From a virus: 36,329 nt of DNA. The notes under the pieces are model-generated. The model saw nothing but the letters and a program-made list of their open reading frames with translations. It searched no databases and was not told the DNA's origin. The stretch covers positions 1-36,329 of IMG/VR virus record IMGVR_UViG_3300034198_007460; one strand, given 5' to 3'. Positions 33,601 through 36,329 of the stretch are shown in pieces; positions within the stretch are counted from its first letter, which is position 1, and every line of letters begins with the position of its first letter. A program made the position numbers and the translations under genes.

Positions 33601-36082
33601 TGGTGCTGAAGCTGATAGTATCGTGCGTGAATGGGGAAATTTAAACGATGAAGAAGCTTTAGCAAATGTAATGCATGATTCGACTTTAGCAAAAATTGAC
33701 CCAACCAAACCCTATGTTAGTGGAGATAGTATTTCAAAATATAAGCAATTACGGGATGCCTATAATTCACTATCACCAGAAGCTCAGGCAATGTATTTAA
33801 AAGCGCGTGATGCTTATAAAAAGCACTATGCAGAAGTACATCAAGCAATTAAAGAGCGCATCTTACGTTCTGAATTATCCAATCAGAAAAAAGCGGATTT
33901 ACTTAAACAGATGGATGATAACTTCTTCGGATCTATCAAAGGGGTATATTTCCCATTGGCTCGTTTTGGTAAATATGTAGTGGTGATGCGTAACCAAAAT
34001 GGTGAAGTTGAAAGCGTTAGCCGTGCCGAAACCATGGGAGAAGCACAGGCATTACGTTCTGAACTTATACAGAAATTTCCACACTATAAAGTTAATAAAG
34101 TGAAATTAGATAAGGAATACAACAAATCCAGAGATGCTGTTGGTCGTGGGTTTATGACCAGTCTATTTGCAGAGGTAGATAATTTAGGCCTATCGACTGC
34201 GGAACGAACTGAATTTGAAGATACTCTAAGTCAGCTTTATTTATCTTCTATGCCTGATTTGAGTTGGGCAAAACATGGGATTCACCGTAAGGGTACAGCA
34301 GGGTTTAGCCAAGATGCACGTCGGGCATTTGCACAGAATATGTTTAGTGGTGCTAATTATCTTGCTAAGTTACGCTATGGTGATCAGTTAGCACAGCAGC
34401 TTGATGAGATGCAAAAGTATGCTGATGAACAGTTTGAAGTGGATGAGGATTACGATCAGCGATCTGCTCAAAGTGTCATCACTGAAATGAATAAACGTCA
34501 TGACAACTTAATGAACCCTAAAGGGCATCCTTTATCAAGTGCATTAACCAGCTTGGGCTTTATTTATTACCTGGGGCTATCACCAGCAGCAGCTATGGTC
34601 AACTTATCGCAGACAGCATTGGTGGCTTATCCATTGATGGGTGCTAAATGGGGCTTCGATAAAGCGGCAGATGAATTACTGAAAGCATCGAATGACTTTA
34701 GAAAGGGGGTAGAGTTTCACAAGGTGAAGTGGGAAGGATCAAAAACTGACCTTTACAAAACAATTAGCTCCGATATTTCTAAATTTCTAAATAAAGATGA
34801 AAAACAGGCTTATGAAGATGCTGTGGCGCGTGGCGTGATTGATGTCACTCAGGCACATGATTTAGCAGGAATTGCACAGGGTGAAGATAGTGGTGTGATG
34901 TGGAAGACACGCCCGATTATGCGTGCAGCGAGTGTCATGTTCCATAGTGCTGAAAGATTTAACCGTGAAGTTACTTTTATTGCAGCATATCGTCTAGCGC
35001 GTCAATCAGGTGAAAATCACGATTCAGCATTTGATCAAGCTGTAGATGCGACCTACAAAGGACACTTTGATTACAGTTCTGGCAACCGTCCACGTATCAT
35101 GCAAGGCAACGTTGCCAAGGTTCTTTTACTGTTTAAACAGTTTGGTCAAAACATGCTTTACACATTGGCTCGTCAGACCTATCAGTCCATTAAAGGTGAA
35201 ACGGAAGCTGAACGAAAAGAAGCTCGTAAATCACTTGGGGCTATTTTGGCAATGCACGCAACTTTTGCTGGTGCGCTTGGGTTGCCTATGGTTGGAATGT
35301 TGTTGTCGGTTGCATCTTGGATGGGCGGGGATGACGACGAACCTTGGGATGCGGAAGTGGCACTGCGTAACTATCTTGCTGAAGCATTCAGCCCGACCAT
35401 TTCAAATATACTGATGAAAGGTGCGCCACGCGGTATTGGTGTGGATATTTCTAGTCGTGTTGGTATTAATAATCTTTTATTACCAGACGTACAAGAAGGG
35501 TTAGAAGGTAAAAAATGGTGGGATTCAGCATCAGCAGCAGCTTTGGGGCCTATTGGCGGGATTGGGGCAAATATCGCAAAAGGTGCACAGGAAATTTCAG
35601 AAGGGCATAATCTACGTGGAGTGGAAAGTATGCTGCCAGTGTTTCTTAAAAACTTTGCTAAAACCTATCGCTATGCTGATGAGGGTGTCCAAGACAAAAC
35701 TGGTGTATCTATCATGGATGAAGTTAGTTCAATGGATTTACTTGTCCAAGGTATGGGGTTCTCACCATCTGATGTTCGTACAGCCAGTGAAGGCAAAACA
35801 GCAATTTATCAGCTTAACCGAAAGCTTAATGAGCGTCGTAGTCGTTTAATGGCTTTATGGTCACGAGCGAAAATGATGGATGACCAACAAGAGATGGATG
35901 AAATTTGGGAAGAAATTCAAGGTTTCAATGACAAAAATCCATCACGTCGTATAACTAGAATGAACCTTAATCAAAGTTATCGTAATCGCCAACGTCGTAT
36001 AGATCGTGCGGAAGATGGCATATATTTGTCACGGAATCGTCAAGATGCACGTGAAGCTGGTTACTTTGCTTTTGGTGAATAA
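20699..36082 (+). CDS. 5127-residue polyvalent phage protein (ejection, ParB-like, methyltransferase, helicase, two zincins)
   Basis: One open frame of 15.4 kb with a strong AGGAG site six bases before its ATG. Domains in order: an ejection-like N-terminus with two NPFxDPxYGK repeats and Gly/Ala-rich helices (1-330); Gln/Asn-rich linker; a small module near 568-602; an unnamed domain at about 670-836; a domain with AIGAELAVYHIERGARKFA (1165-1215) common in polyvalent proteins; DdrB-like ParB (1262-1634); an unnamed domain (1703-1860); low-complexity linker (1866-1970); methyltransferase (about 1980-2268); helicase (2753-3416); coiled coil (3440-3485); two zincins (HEIIGH 3861, HELGGH 4095); PLARFG (4419); hydrophobic C-terminus. 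Polyvalent proteins of this kind are packaged and injected with phage DNA to counter host defences (P1 Dar system). The fusion into one chain of about 560 kDa is unusual. Whether it is cleaved is unknown. Confidence 0.85.
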   Translation: MSGSQDKNPFADPNYGKDLNSNGSGNPFSDPDYGKEEEKGFLGQTKDHAVSFLGKGAVGVGEVAVGLSDMMSDGATGKILSEKLGYDPKAAKNVMTGWQSEQYQQQLKDSANIGNRKIEEGDDFATKVGKKFDNAVDITKNAISNPSLITNTVAESLPSMFLGGALGRASGIAKPVVAGAVGEGAVMAGSQAEQIRQETVDGRLTADQSLASVGTGALGGLFGYAGGRLAQKMGLSDVDTAMQTGRLTTQQVGEEIAKTPMRAIPTAVIKGAISEGFLEELPQSVSEQILQNLALDKPWHDGVENAAVMGTLAGMAMGGTVSGVGKTGDWWNSRSDTGPQDNQQQSGSPNLPSAPSQFGSNPDSALTGEYIPRGNASQGDNQGRTAFVYDQPSMDADNLLNNNGFDYGGAANGNPTSPDTPPAPNGNYFDDDYGSEAAFDDLLNAVPPANQTPSQQMGINPNDGPISSAAALAVDSGASPIAQLGYTPEQQTQEQSNTPISDAVPSNYQSLLGSQNDGQPFNANLEDATAQQGNTQADMGGAIETDTAQTTSAQTVQPILGQDGKNKWFGTQEKAQAFIDKKDLGNDYQVVQDGKRFEIQPKAKSPVQDDAYFQSQLDQLNKQRAQFESSGDYANAEKVYAEMQTVAREWQTNSSTDTPTAKRAEPSKGASDNAWADFYRKNRNMISEELFTGGHQDRNALEEATPEIQSRHAHGMAKATPAAAVRDLKDILENGIDQNRGQGRLFTAPLSQGKLTAEQRSAMSASGTSSGSAYSDGAFTLIAKEGVGDIRSVSEIDAVMVNSAVPQEVVNGLRQDFPNMKFGYAKELPSLLSGGKQSNNAQAQVAELEQQLANEKSVAKKAQIRKQIAELQNGLTEQAQSTVSLNQPQNTTVENLSGEFKKIEESTNPIKKMALKGISSQVLSGNRSEVEDVIKSLGITEDEIASIQPDPKDNFLDTDFKYLPTADKVGVGSDKERAIFLPKTKGKKGQWQKIEDDYVLAMDGGRFVDLPKMTREQAIQLSNRDGENKYYDVVPRAYADHLGYKAVADNKNLTTESQPQNTASEHPVNKWQAEMQEALSKADPEHPLFKKLQASAKNGLRSVSDRAVALRQAREIEKKAEAQEQKYLPEKPKAKVEPSKNTLVSDDRAAELRARLKAKLSQLNSGIDPEIMAIGAELAVYHIERGARKFAALAKNIANDLDVSVEKIRPYLRSWYNGARDMMEDMGADIQGMDSAETVRAELAKLDNPQQQSNTVQSKTETVVTPAGREFEVRHKVVEASDLITSNLDSGAINAEYPQALQPRDRTTLKSVTQINDIANKLNPKLLGDSASSTNGAPIVSSDNEVESGNGRTLAIRKAYQTGKADAYKAWLAEQGYDVANMQQPVLVRERITPMNMAERVAYTTESNERDTLDMSPSEQAMSDAPKVMDILHLVQGGSFNNTANRDFVNAFLTGVASKNERGTMLDKDGVSLTQDGYRRIESALLAAAFNDAQIISQVIESKDSDIKAIGNALIEAAPQWAQVRKGVQDGILVEGVNVEANLVEAVHLVRKARQQNLSLSEMLNQDDIFDGSIDQVTKDFISIFYSGDKLNKARSSQKVADALKSYAQLAMTAKASPNLFGDAPLSNEQILGQVHEKLRQSEAEKQQDFFSSQGANDTNPGKSSQVGQGPETSKPDAAASQSATVTRTQVERPKNDTTLVQDWGVQYVDGWATNSEHAGKIYTDNGLKDGVKAAFLKDSKKYLEAVQKNLESIGYELHLDKKGKPQKVSVNESGVAGSGEVSLYIREPVTGVNVWMKIGDGFPGSHPQRIGILYRATMKESDKQASGFGIENSGNQYAGAQTSAFELAQMIDDMVTALVKRNQNKENSNEQSASSPLNPQGTSDVRGGRGRAPQSNDPQANNTNVETGVSAGSGTTGTTQSTGRSSVRGARENVANDAGVSGRGNESSRRAGASGTTTLSVDQPTRLESPAAVANTATDFYMADPDIIFGGSQKQRFDKNKRALELLEELNAEGRQATAEEQVVLASYTGWGSFGQDLFQGTWNTPVFKDGWKDENLWLREKLGKESWESAKDSVLNAFFTDPYTVQAMWSMAEKMGFIGGRVLEPAVGTGNFISLMPMHIKQRSQVTAIDLDITTAAIAKQLFPESNVQNMPYQKSKTPDNFYDLVISNVPFSNDVKIADRRYNQFNPNLHDYYFLKMLDQVRPGGIVMAITSSGTMDKQSEVIRREMAKQSELITSIRLPAGAFKDFAGTNVVTDIIVLRKRTEPLTMTPDADWIGLSEVKTSTKPVKVNSFYANNLRNVLGTIDYKGGDPRFAGMTVLSNGEAWLKKELSQLSDLVSENTLLPRHNHDYLTYYANKAGERTNTLTMSNGELMFVYGDQMVKATDIHEYKIKDAKKTAQRQKSIEDLVAIRKAYTDLTDAERIEQDNVEQLRKTLNKLYQAYTKEHGPLADSFGLQYFKKIEDAYYYSLAALENNGKPAEILKRSVVRGAAALDNPTVSDAFVVERNKSAAPSLANIAKMAQVSEDQARAELLEKGAVYVLPNGDIMPSDMYLSGNVRQKLEEAQNAVAEGNTDLQRNVDALKEIIPEDIPYFNIEAKMGATWVPLSDYEKYISHMLGMTDSNGITVTFPSGKWKVKLDPIAARRTEATTNYGSKYKSFQTVVSAALSNQNITVKYKNSDGSESVDVQATEEVNEKISKIKEDFATWLWSDPERRVQLEKEYNHAFNAWATPKYDGSFMSMQGMALSLGNGPFNLRQHQQNAIWRAIVNRRSINAHEVGTGKTFTMGGIALESRRYGIAKKPLILAHNANSAAVAKEIQMMYPSARVLFISELGKAVRQIRMRQIANDDWDVVVMPHSMIDKLTLSEETLMAMAADDIAALEAEIEEALAEEGGATLDEVLAMNSDDVNKKMGFKNPTAKQLAKQRLKLLEDIQKQAMDSSKADAVNFEELGVDMIMVDEVHEFKKPSIATRMNMKGLNTSSNKRSVNLQLLTRYVRRMNNGGNVHTFTGTPITNTLTEIYHQMRYVMEEEMQKLNVAAWDGWFGSFATDITDIELSATGEYQLVTRLAGFVNVPELRKMIGQFMDIVFANDMPEMQPRRTNTGKVLSDEGLSEAEKAELLNGRTEGAKDRPYKKVINVTTEMSPKQEKALERIQGLAKEWEQATGKQKREWMRDGDPRAPLSISTAAKKASYDARIGDPEYIGQEGKTEDFEMSKASQVVKNVMEVYHSHPLASQVIFADTGYNTTTERSTGKKDAKGKTIRERVKVFSPIRDIVERLVQQGIPREQIAIVDGSVKAEARKAIADKVNSGEIRVVIGLTQTLGVGVNMQRNLRAMHHLDAPWMPGELEQRNGRGLRQGNQWNTVLEYRYITDKLDGKSWQVLAIKDRFINAFMKADGNVRSIEGDAAADNGEDNAGDIMSSFSEASGDPRVLQRIKMKEKLEKLQRKERLHTQGIADMKRTIGNTQRRIARFDEQIAEYENNAVLDRIQKLMQSQSENFSVEVDGKKYDKHKEASDAIQQFIADHVRTGSSRITLGKYGNVTMSVEWDSLQPQATLSMKIGPIEFKGNTLRGIEGKLRGVSQDIQAIEDAKASAQQTIDSLSKSVEQPFGQSDQLARTQKQLENIEQDLESNPVAPPIWLRRGTPIDSEVYYKGKLFIVSGHRYTNDGWFVSADDAKGTIEIPYLEATDSVGMPIYEEREFEAPNINDKTKADNDVKNEINDYSRDKLKPDNERRGTSPLDTTFNALSVVSATRRVLSVLQHLKLSATQDSSISGRITVGSAGIKGGFDVQVISSFDGLPTEIQKDATYQDDKGNTQNYDVSAVWHKGTLYVVADQVYGDNEKQITTFDAYEEMLAHEIIGHFGVQQIFGQEYKTKLQQLYNALGELEGIRKIASKNGVNMAQFESAYIEPYTQGAKEGIYAESDVQQALVGELFAFVAQNAKSRPFVRQKLKEVIGYIRQWFRDRGFDKFLSRYNDADLMMFLSEARKAVVDRSYFGKYKNQEFSSKNDSDTPLYSRRTKSNSGSTVQQVRGVLIDRFGKDTIKELERQGKLEIIQDYSVEGVEGFYYNGKAVLVASNLTAESTVPTFLHELGGHAGFQNMMTQKQYNELMNQFNKLVDQGNPVAMAAKLLAEREQGSERQHLEYLPYLLTLSSTMQQRNVVQRNALQKLINNLVTYVKATLFDNFGINLNLNPNDIVALAERMIEKSSYNAENATSPLYSRQFFDNTINNLSESIKHLSAKSIKDKTGYKSTDWLGIGLSALGRRQLTEIYSKILPQLNKYNELAAQMDADKNDAGAEADSIVREWGNLNDEEALANVMHDSTLAKIDPTKPYVSGDSISKYKQLRDAYNSLSPEAQAMYLKARDAYKKHYAEVHQAIKERILRSELSNQKKADLLKQMDDNFFGSIKGVYFPLARFGKYVVVMRNQNGEVESVSRAETMGEAQALRSELIQKFPHYKVNKVKLDKEYNKSRDAVGRGFMTSLFAEVDNLGLSTAERTEFEDTLSQLYLSSMPDLSWAKHGIHRKGTAGFSQDARRAFAQNMFSGANYLAKLRYGDQLAQQLDEMQKYADEQFEVDEDYDQRSAQSVITEMNKRHDNLMNPKGHPLSSALTSLGFIYYLGLSPAAAMVNLSQTALVAYPLMGAKWGFDKAADELLKASNDFRKGVEFHKVKWEGSKTDLYKTISSDISKFLNKDEKQAYEDAVARGVIDVTQAHDLAGIAQGEDSGVMWKTRPIMRAASVMFHSAERFNREVTFIAAYRLARQSGENHDSAFDQAVDATYKGHFDYSSGNRPRIMQGNVAKVLLLFKQFGQNMLYTLARQTYQSIKGETEAERKEARKSLGAILAMHATFAGALGLPMVGMLLSVASWMGGDDDEPWDAEVALRNYLAEAFSPTISNILMKGAPRGIGVDISSRVGINNLLLPDVQEGLEGKKWWDSASAAALGPIGGIGANIAKGAQEISEGHNLRGVESMLPVFLKNFAKTYRYADEGVQDKTGVSIMDEVSSMDLLVQGMGFSPSDVRTASEGKTAIYQLNRKLNERRSRLMALWSRAKMMDDQQEMDEIWEEIQGFNDKNPSRRITRMNLNQSYRNRQRRIDRAEDGIYLSRNRQDAREAGYFAFGE
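24482..25600 (+). other. Giant protein: DdrB-like ParB-superfamily domain
   Basis: Residues about 1262-1634. The signature is FEVRHKVVEASDLITSN, then YPQALQPRDRTTLKSV, LNPKLLGDS, and VESGNGRTLAIRKAY with the ParB-type GNGR at 1349-1352. The family includes the DdrB protein of phage P1's anti-restriction set, and ParB folds bind DNA and nucleotides. The helical part up to about 1634 (SEQAMSDAPKVMDILHL and following) is typical of the longer phage version. Confidence 0.8.
26307..26603 (+). CDS. Nested small gene in the +1 frame inside the giant gene
   Basis: 98 residues from ATG 26307 to TAG 26601-26603, with AAGGA at 26294-26298, eight bases before the ATG. The product looks like a real helical protein, rich in Glu, Arg and Gln with regular hydrophobic spacing: MNNLQAAHLIRKERQMYEED, IIQMWKQEYPQEVARLE, NLLDDLAFVVQERMWRTMQ, GMNPADAREQAELQHYQL. 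In the main frame the same bases encode a Ser/Gly/Asn/Thr-rich linker (residues 1870-1968), the composition expected if that frame is the passenger. The site lies between the DdrB-like and methyltransferase-helicase parts, which are usually separate genes in related elements. Function unknown; I infer it is a retained gene overprinted when its neighbours fused. Confidence 0.6.
   Translation: MNNLQAAHLIRKERQMYEEDEDVLHNRMIHKRIIQMWKQEYPQEVARLEQRNLLDDLAFVVQERMWRTMQEYQDGGMNPADAREQAELQHYQLISPQD
26639..27502 (+). other. Giant protein: DNA N6-adenine methyltransferase-like domain
   Basis: Residues about 1981-2268. Motif I, the SAM-binding loop, reads LEPAVGTGNF at 2105-2114. The catalytic motif reads SNVPF at 2170-2174 where active enzymes usually have NPPY/F. 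The prelude YTGWGSFGQDLF and the later HDYYFLKMLDQVRPGGIV are typical of DarB-type methylase-helicase proteins. SAM binding looks intact; the Pro-to-Val change may weaken or abolish catalysis, although NVPF occurs in this subfamily. Confidence 0.82.
28955..30946 (+). other. Giant protein: SF2/SNF2-type helicase domain (DarB-like)
   Basis: Residues about 2753-3416. Walker A HEVGTGKT is at 2779-2786, the DEVH box at 2962-2965, motif III TGTP at 3012-3015, a motif V-like IGLTQTLGVGVNMQ, and motif VI QRNGRGLRQG at 3353-3362 with both arginine fingers. All ATPase motifs are intact, so the domain is probably an active DNA translocase. A charged coiled coil follows at about 3440-3485. Combined with the upstream methyltransferase fold, this is the DarB layout, which protects incoming phage DNA from type I restriction. 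Confidence 0.88.
31886..32668 (+). other. Giant protein: first zincin metallopeptidase domain
   Basis: Residues about 3730-3990, with the zinc-binding HEIIGH at 3861-3866 in EEMLAHEIIGHFGVQQ. Upstream strands (VSAVWHKGTLYVVADQVYG) and the downstream ALVGELFAFVAQNA helix, whose Glu may be the third ligand, match the metallopeptidases found in polyvalent proteins. Substrates are unknown; candidates are host defence proteins or the giant chain itself. Confidence 0.75.
32765..33364 (+). other. Giant protein: second zincin-like domain, bounded by PLYSR motifs
   Basis: Residues 4023-4222, with HELGGH at 4095-4100 in FLHELGGHAGFQNM. VEGFYYNGKAVLVASNLTA precedes it in the same relative place as in the first zincin. 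A Glu-rich helix (AKLLAEREQGSERQHLEYLPYLLTL in three pieces) follows and could supply the third ligand. PLYSR stands just before (4018-4022) and just after (4223-4227) the module. Confidence 0.68.
33365..36082 (+). other. Giant protein: PLxRFG and hydrophobic C-terminal region
   Basis: Residues 4223-5127. The region is mostly helical. YFPLARFGKYVV (PLARFG at 4419-4424) is the motif that names PLxRFG phage proteins. Two hydrophobic stretches, at about 4612-4652 (LGFIYYLGLSPAAAMVNLSQ) and 4846-4872 (AILAMHATFAGALGLPMVG), could insert in membranes. This type of C-terminus is found in large polyvalent proteins of tailed phages and may act in packaging or envelope passage. Confidence 0.6.
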
Positions 36083-36094
36083 TTAGTGATAGAA

Positions 36095-36114
36095 AAGCCA
36101 CCTTATGGTGGCTT
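36095..36114. terminator. Terminator after the giant gene
   Basis: AAGCCACC (36095-36102) pairs perfectly with GGTGGCTT (36107-36114) around TTAT. CTTTAATCTT follows on the + strand, and A-rich sequence flanks the left side, so it may also serve the minus-strand gene that converges from the right. Confidence 0.75.
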
Positions 36115-36138
36115 CTTTAATCTTCTATGTTTTATAAC

Positions 36139-36285
36139 TTAGTTACACTGCATTTGCCCACCAACACCCTGACATATTCCACCAGTAGAAGGGAAATAAG
36201 TATCACCTGCACCACGATTATAGCGTGTGCCATCTGAACCCCAACTGATGTGTGCTGAGAAAACAGGAGGTTTTAACTTGGTAAA
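36139..36285 (-). pseudogene. C-terminal fragment of a minus-strand protein
   Basis: The minus strand is open for about 48 codons ending in TAA (36139-36141), coding for LKPPVFSAHISWGSDGTRYN, then RGAGDTYFPSTGGICQGVG and a final GGQMQCN. An in-frame stop lies upstream at 36286-36288 and there is no plausible start, so it seems to be the end of a gene cut off at about 36285, or one that is very short. The Gly-rich sequence with two cysteines is protein-like, but I do not recognise it. It converges on the giant gene across a shared terminator and may belong to the host or another module. Confidence 0.4.
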
Positions 36286-36312
36286 CTATAGACACTCATC
36301 AGGAGTTTACCA
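36279..36312 (+). promoter_or_regulatory. Inverted repeat over the ribosome site of the last gene
   Basis: TGGTAAACT (36279-36287) pairs perfectly with AGTTTACCA (36304-36312). The right arm ends at the A of the ATG at 36312 and overlaps AGGAG (36301-36305). It could be a translational control hairpin, or part of the end of an insertion sequence. Confidence 0.4.
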
Positions 36313-36329
36313 TGAGCAAGAAACAGAAG
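36312..36329 (+). CDS. Start of a gene running off the right edge
   Basis: ATG 36312 follows AGGAG by six bases and encodes MSKKQK before the window ends. Too little is seen to identify it. A basic start of this kind is common in IS3-type transposase OrfA proteins, and the adjacent minus-strand fragment would fit an insertion, but that is a guess. Confidence 0.4.

Overview
The window is the late structural half of a tailed bacteriophage or prophage, all on the + strand, followed at the far right by non-phage-like sequence. The moderately AT-rich composition, the codon use and the look of the proteins suggest an Acinetobacter (Moraxellaceae) host; this is inference, as no host gene is complete here. 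The N4-gp56-type major capsid protein, the SU10-type adaptor and a late set of very large virion proteins suggest a short-tailed (podovirus-like) virion.

Layout. 3-3858 is the head module: end of a probable scaffold, major capsid protein, small decoration-like protein, terminator, a RyR-domain protein and the head-tail adaptor, closed by a second terminator. 3952-5727 holds small genes: a CsrA-like protein, a virion protein, an HNH endonuclease gene broken by an amber codon, and a small hypothetical. 5737-18535 is the tail/adhesion module: a LamG-domain protein, a 1230-residue protein built of about 22-residue repeats, and five more structural proteins, several repetitive, packed with overlapping or nearly touching ends. 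18605-20539 encodes a probable internal (ejected) virion protein. 20540-20698 carries a hairpin and a relic of an IS200/IS605 (TnpB) element end.

20699-36082 is one uninterrupted 15.4-kb gene for a 5127-residue polyvalent protein. In order it has an ejection-like hydrophobic N-terminus, unnamed polyvalent-protein domains, a DdrB-like ParB domain, a DNA N6-methyltransferase-like domain, an SF2/SNF2 helicase with all main motifs, two separate HExxGH zincin metallopeptidase domains, a PLxRFG motif and a hydrophobic C-terminus. Phage P1 injects DarA/DdrB/DarB-type proteins to protect its DNA from restriction; the arrangement suggests a single giant injected protein that combines DNA delivery, anti-restriction and protease functions.

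The most notable observation is a second, well-formed 98-codon gene with its own Shine-Dalgarno sequence in the +1 frame inside this giant gene (26307-26603), exactly where the giant protein is low-complexity linker. Others are the CsrA-like protein without the usual key arginine, the tandem zincins with the second bounded by two PLYSR motifs, the amber-split HNH gene behind a ribosome-site hairpin, and the TnpB relic. No tRNA, rRNA, CRISPR array, integrase, lysis or replication gene is visible. No stretch over 300 bases lacks a gene.
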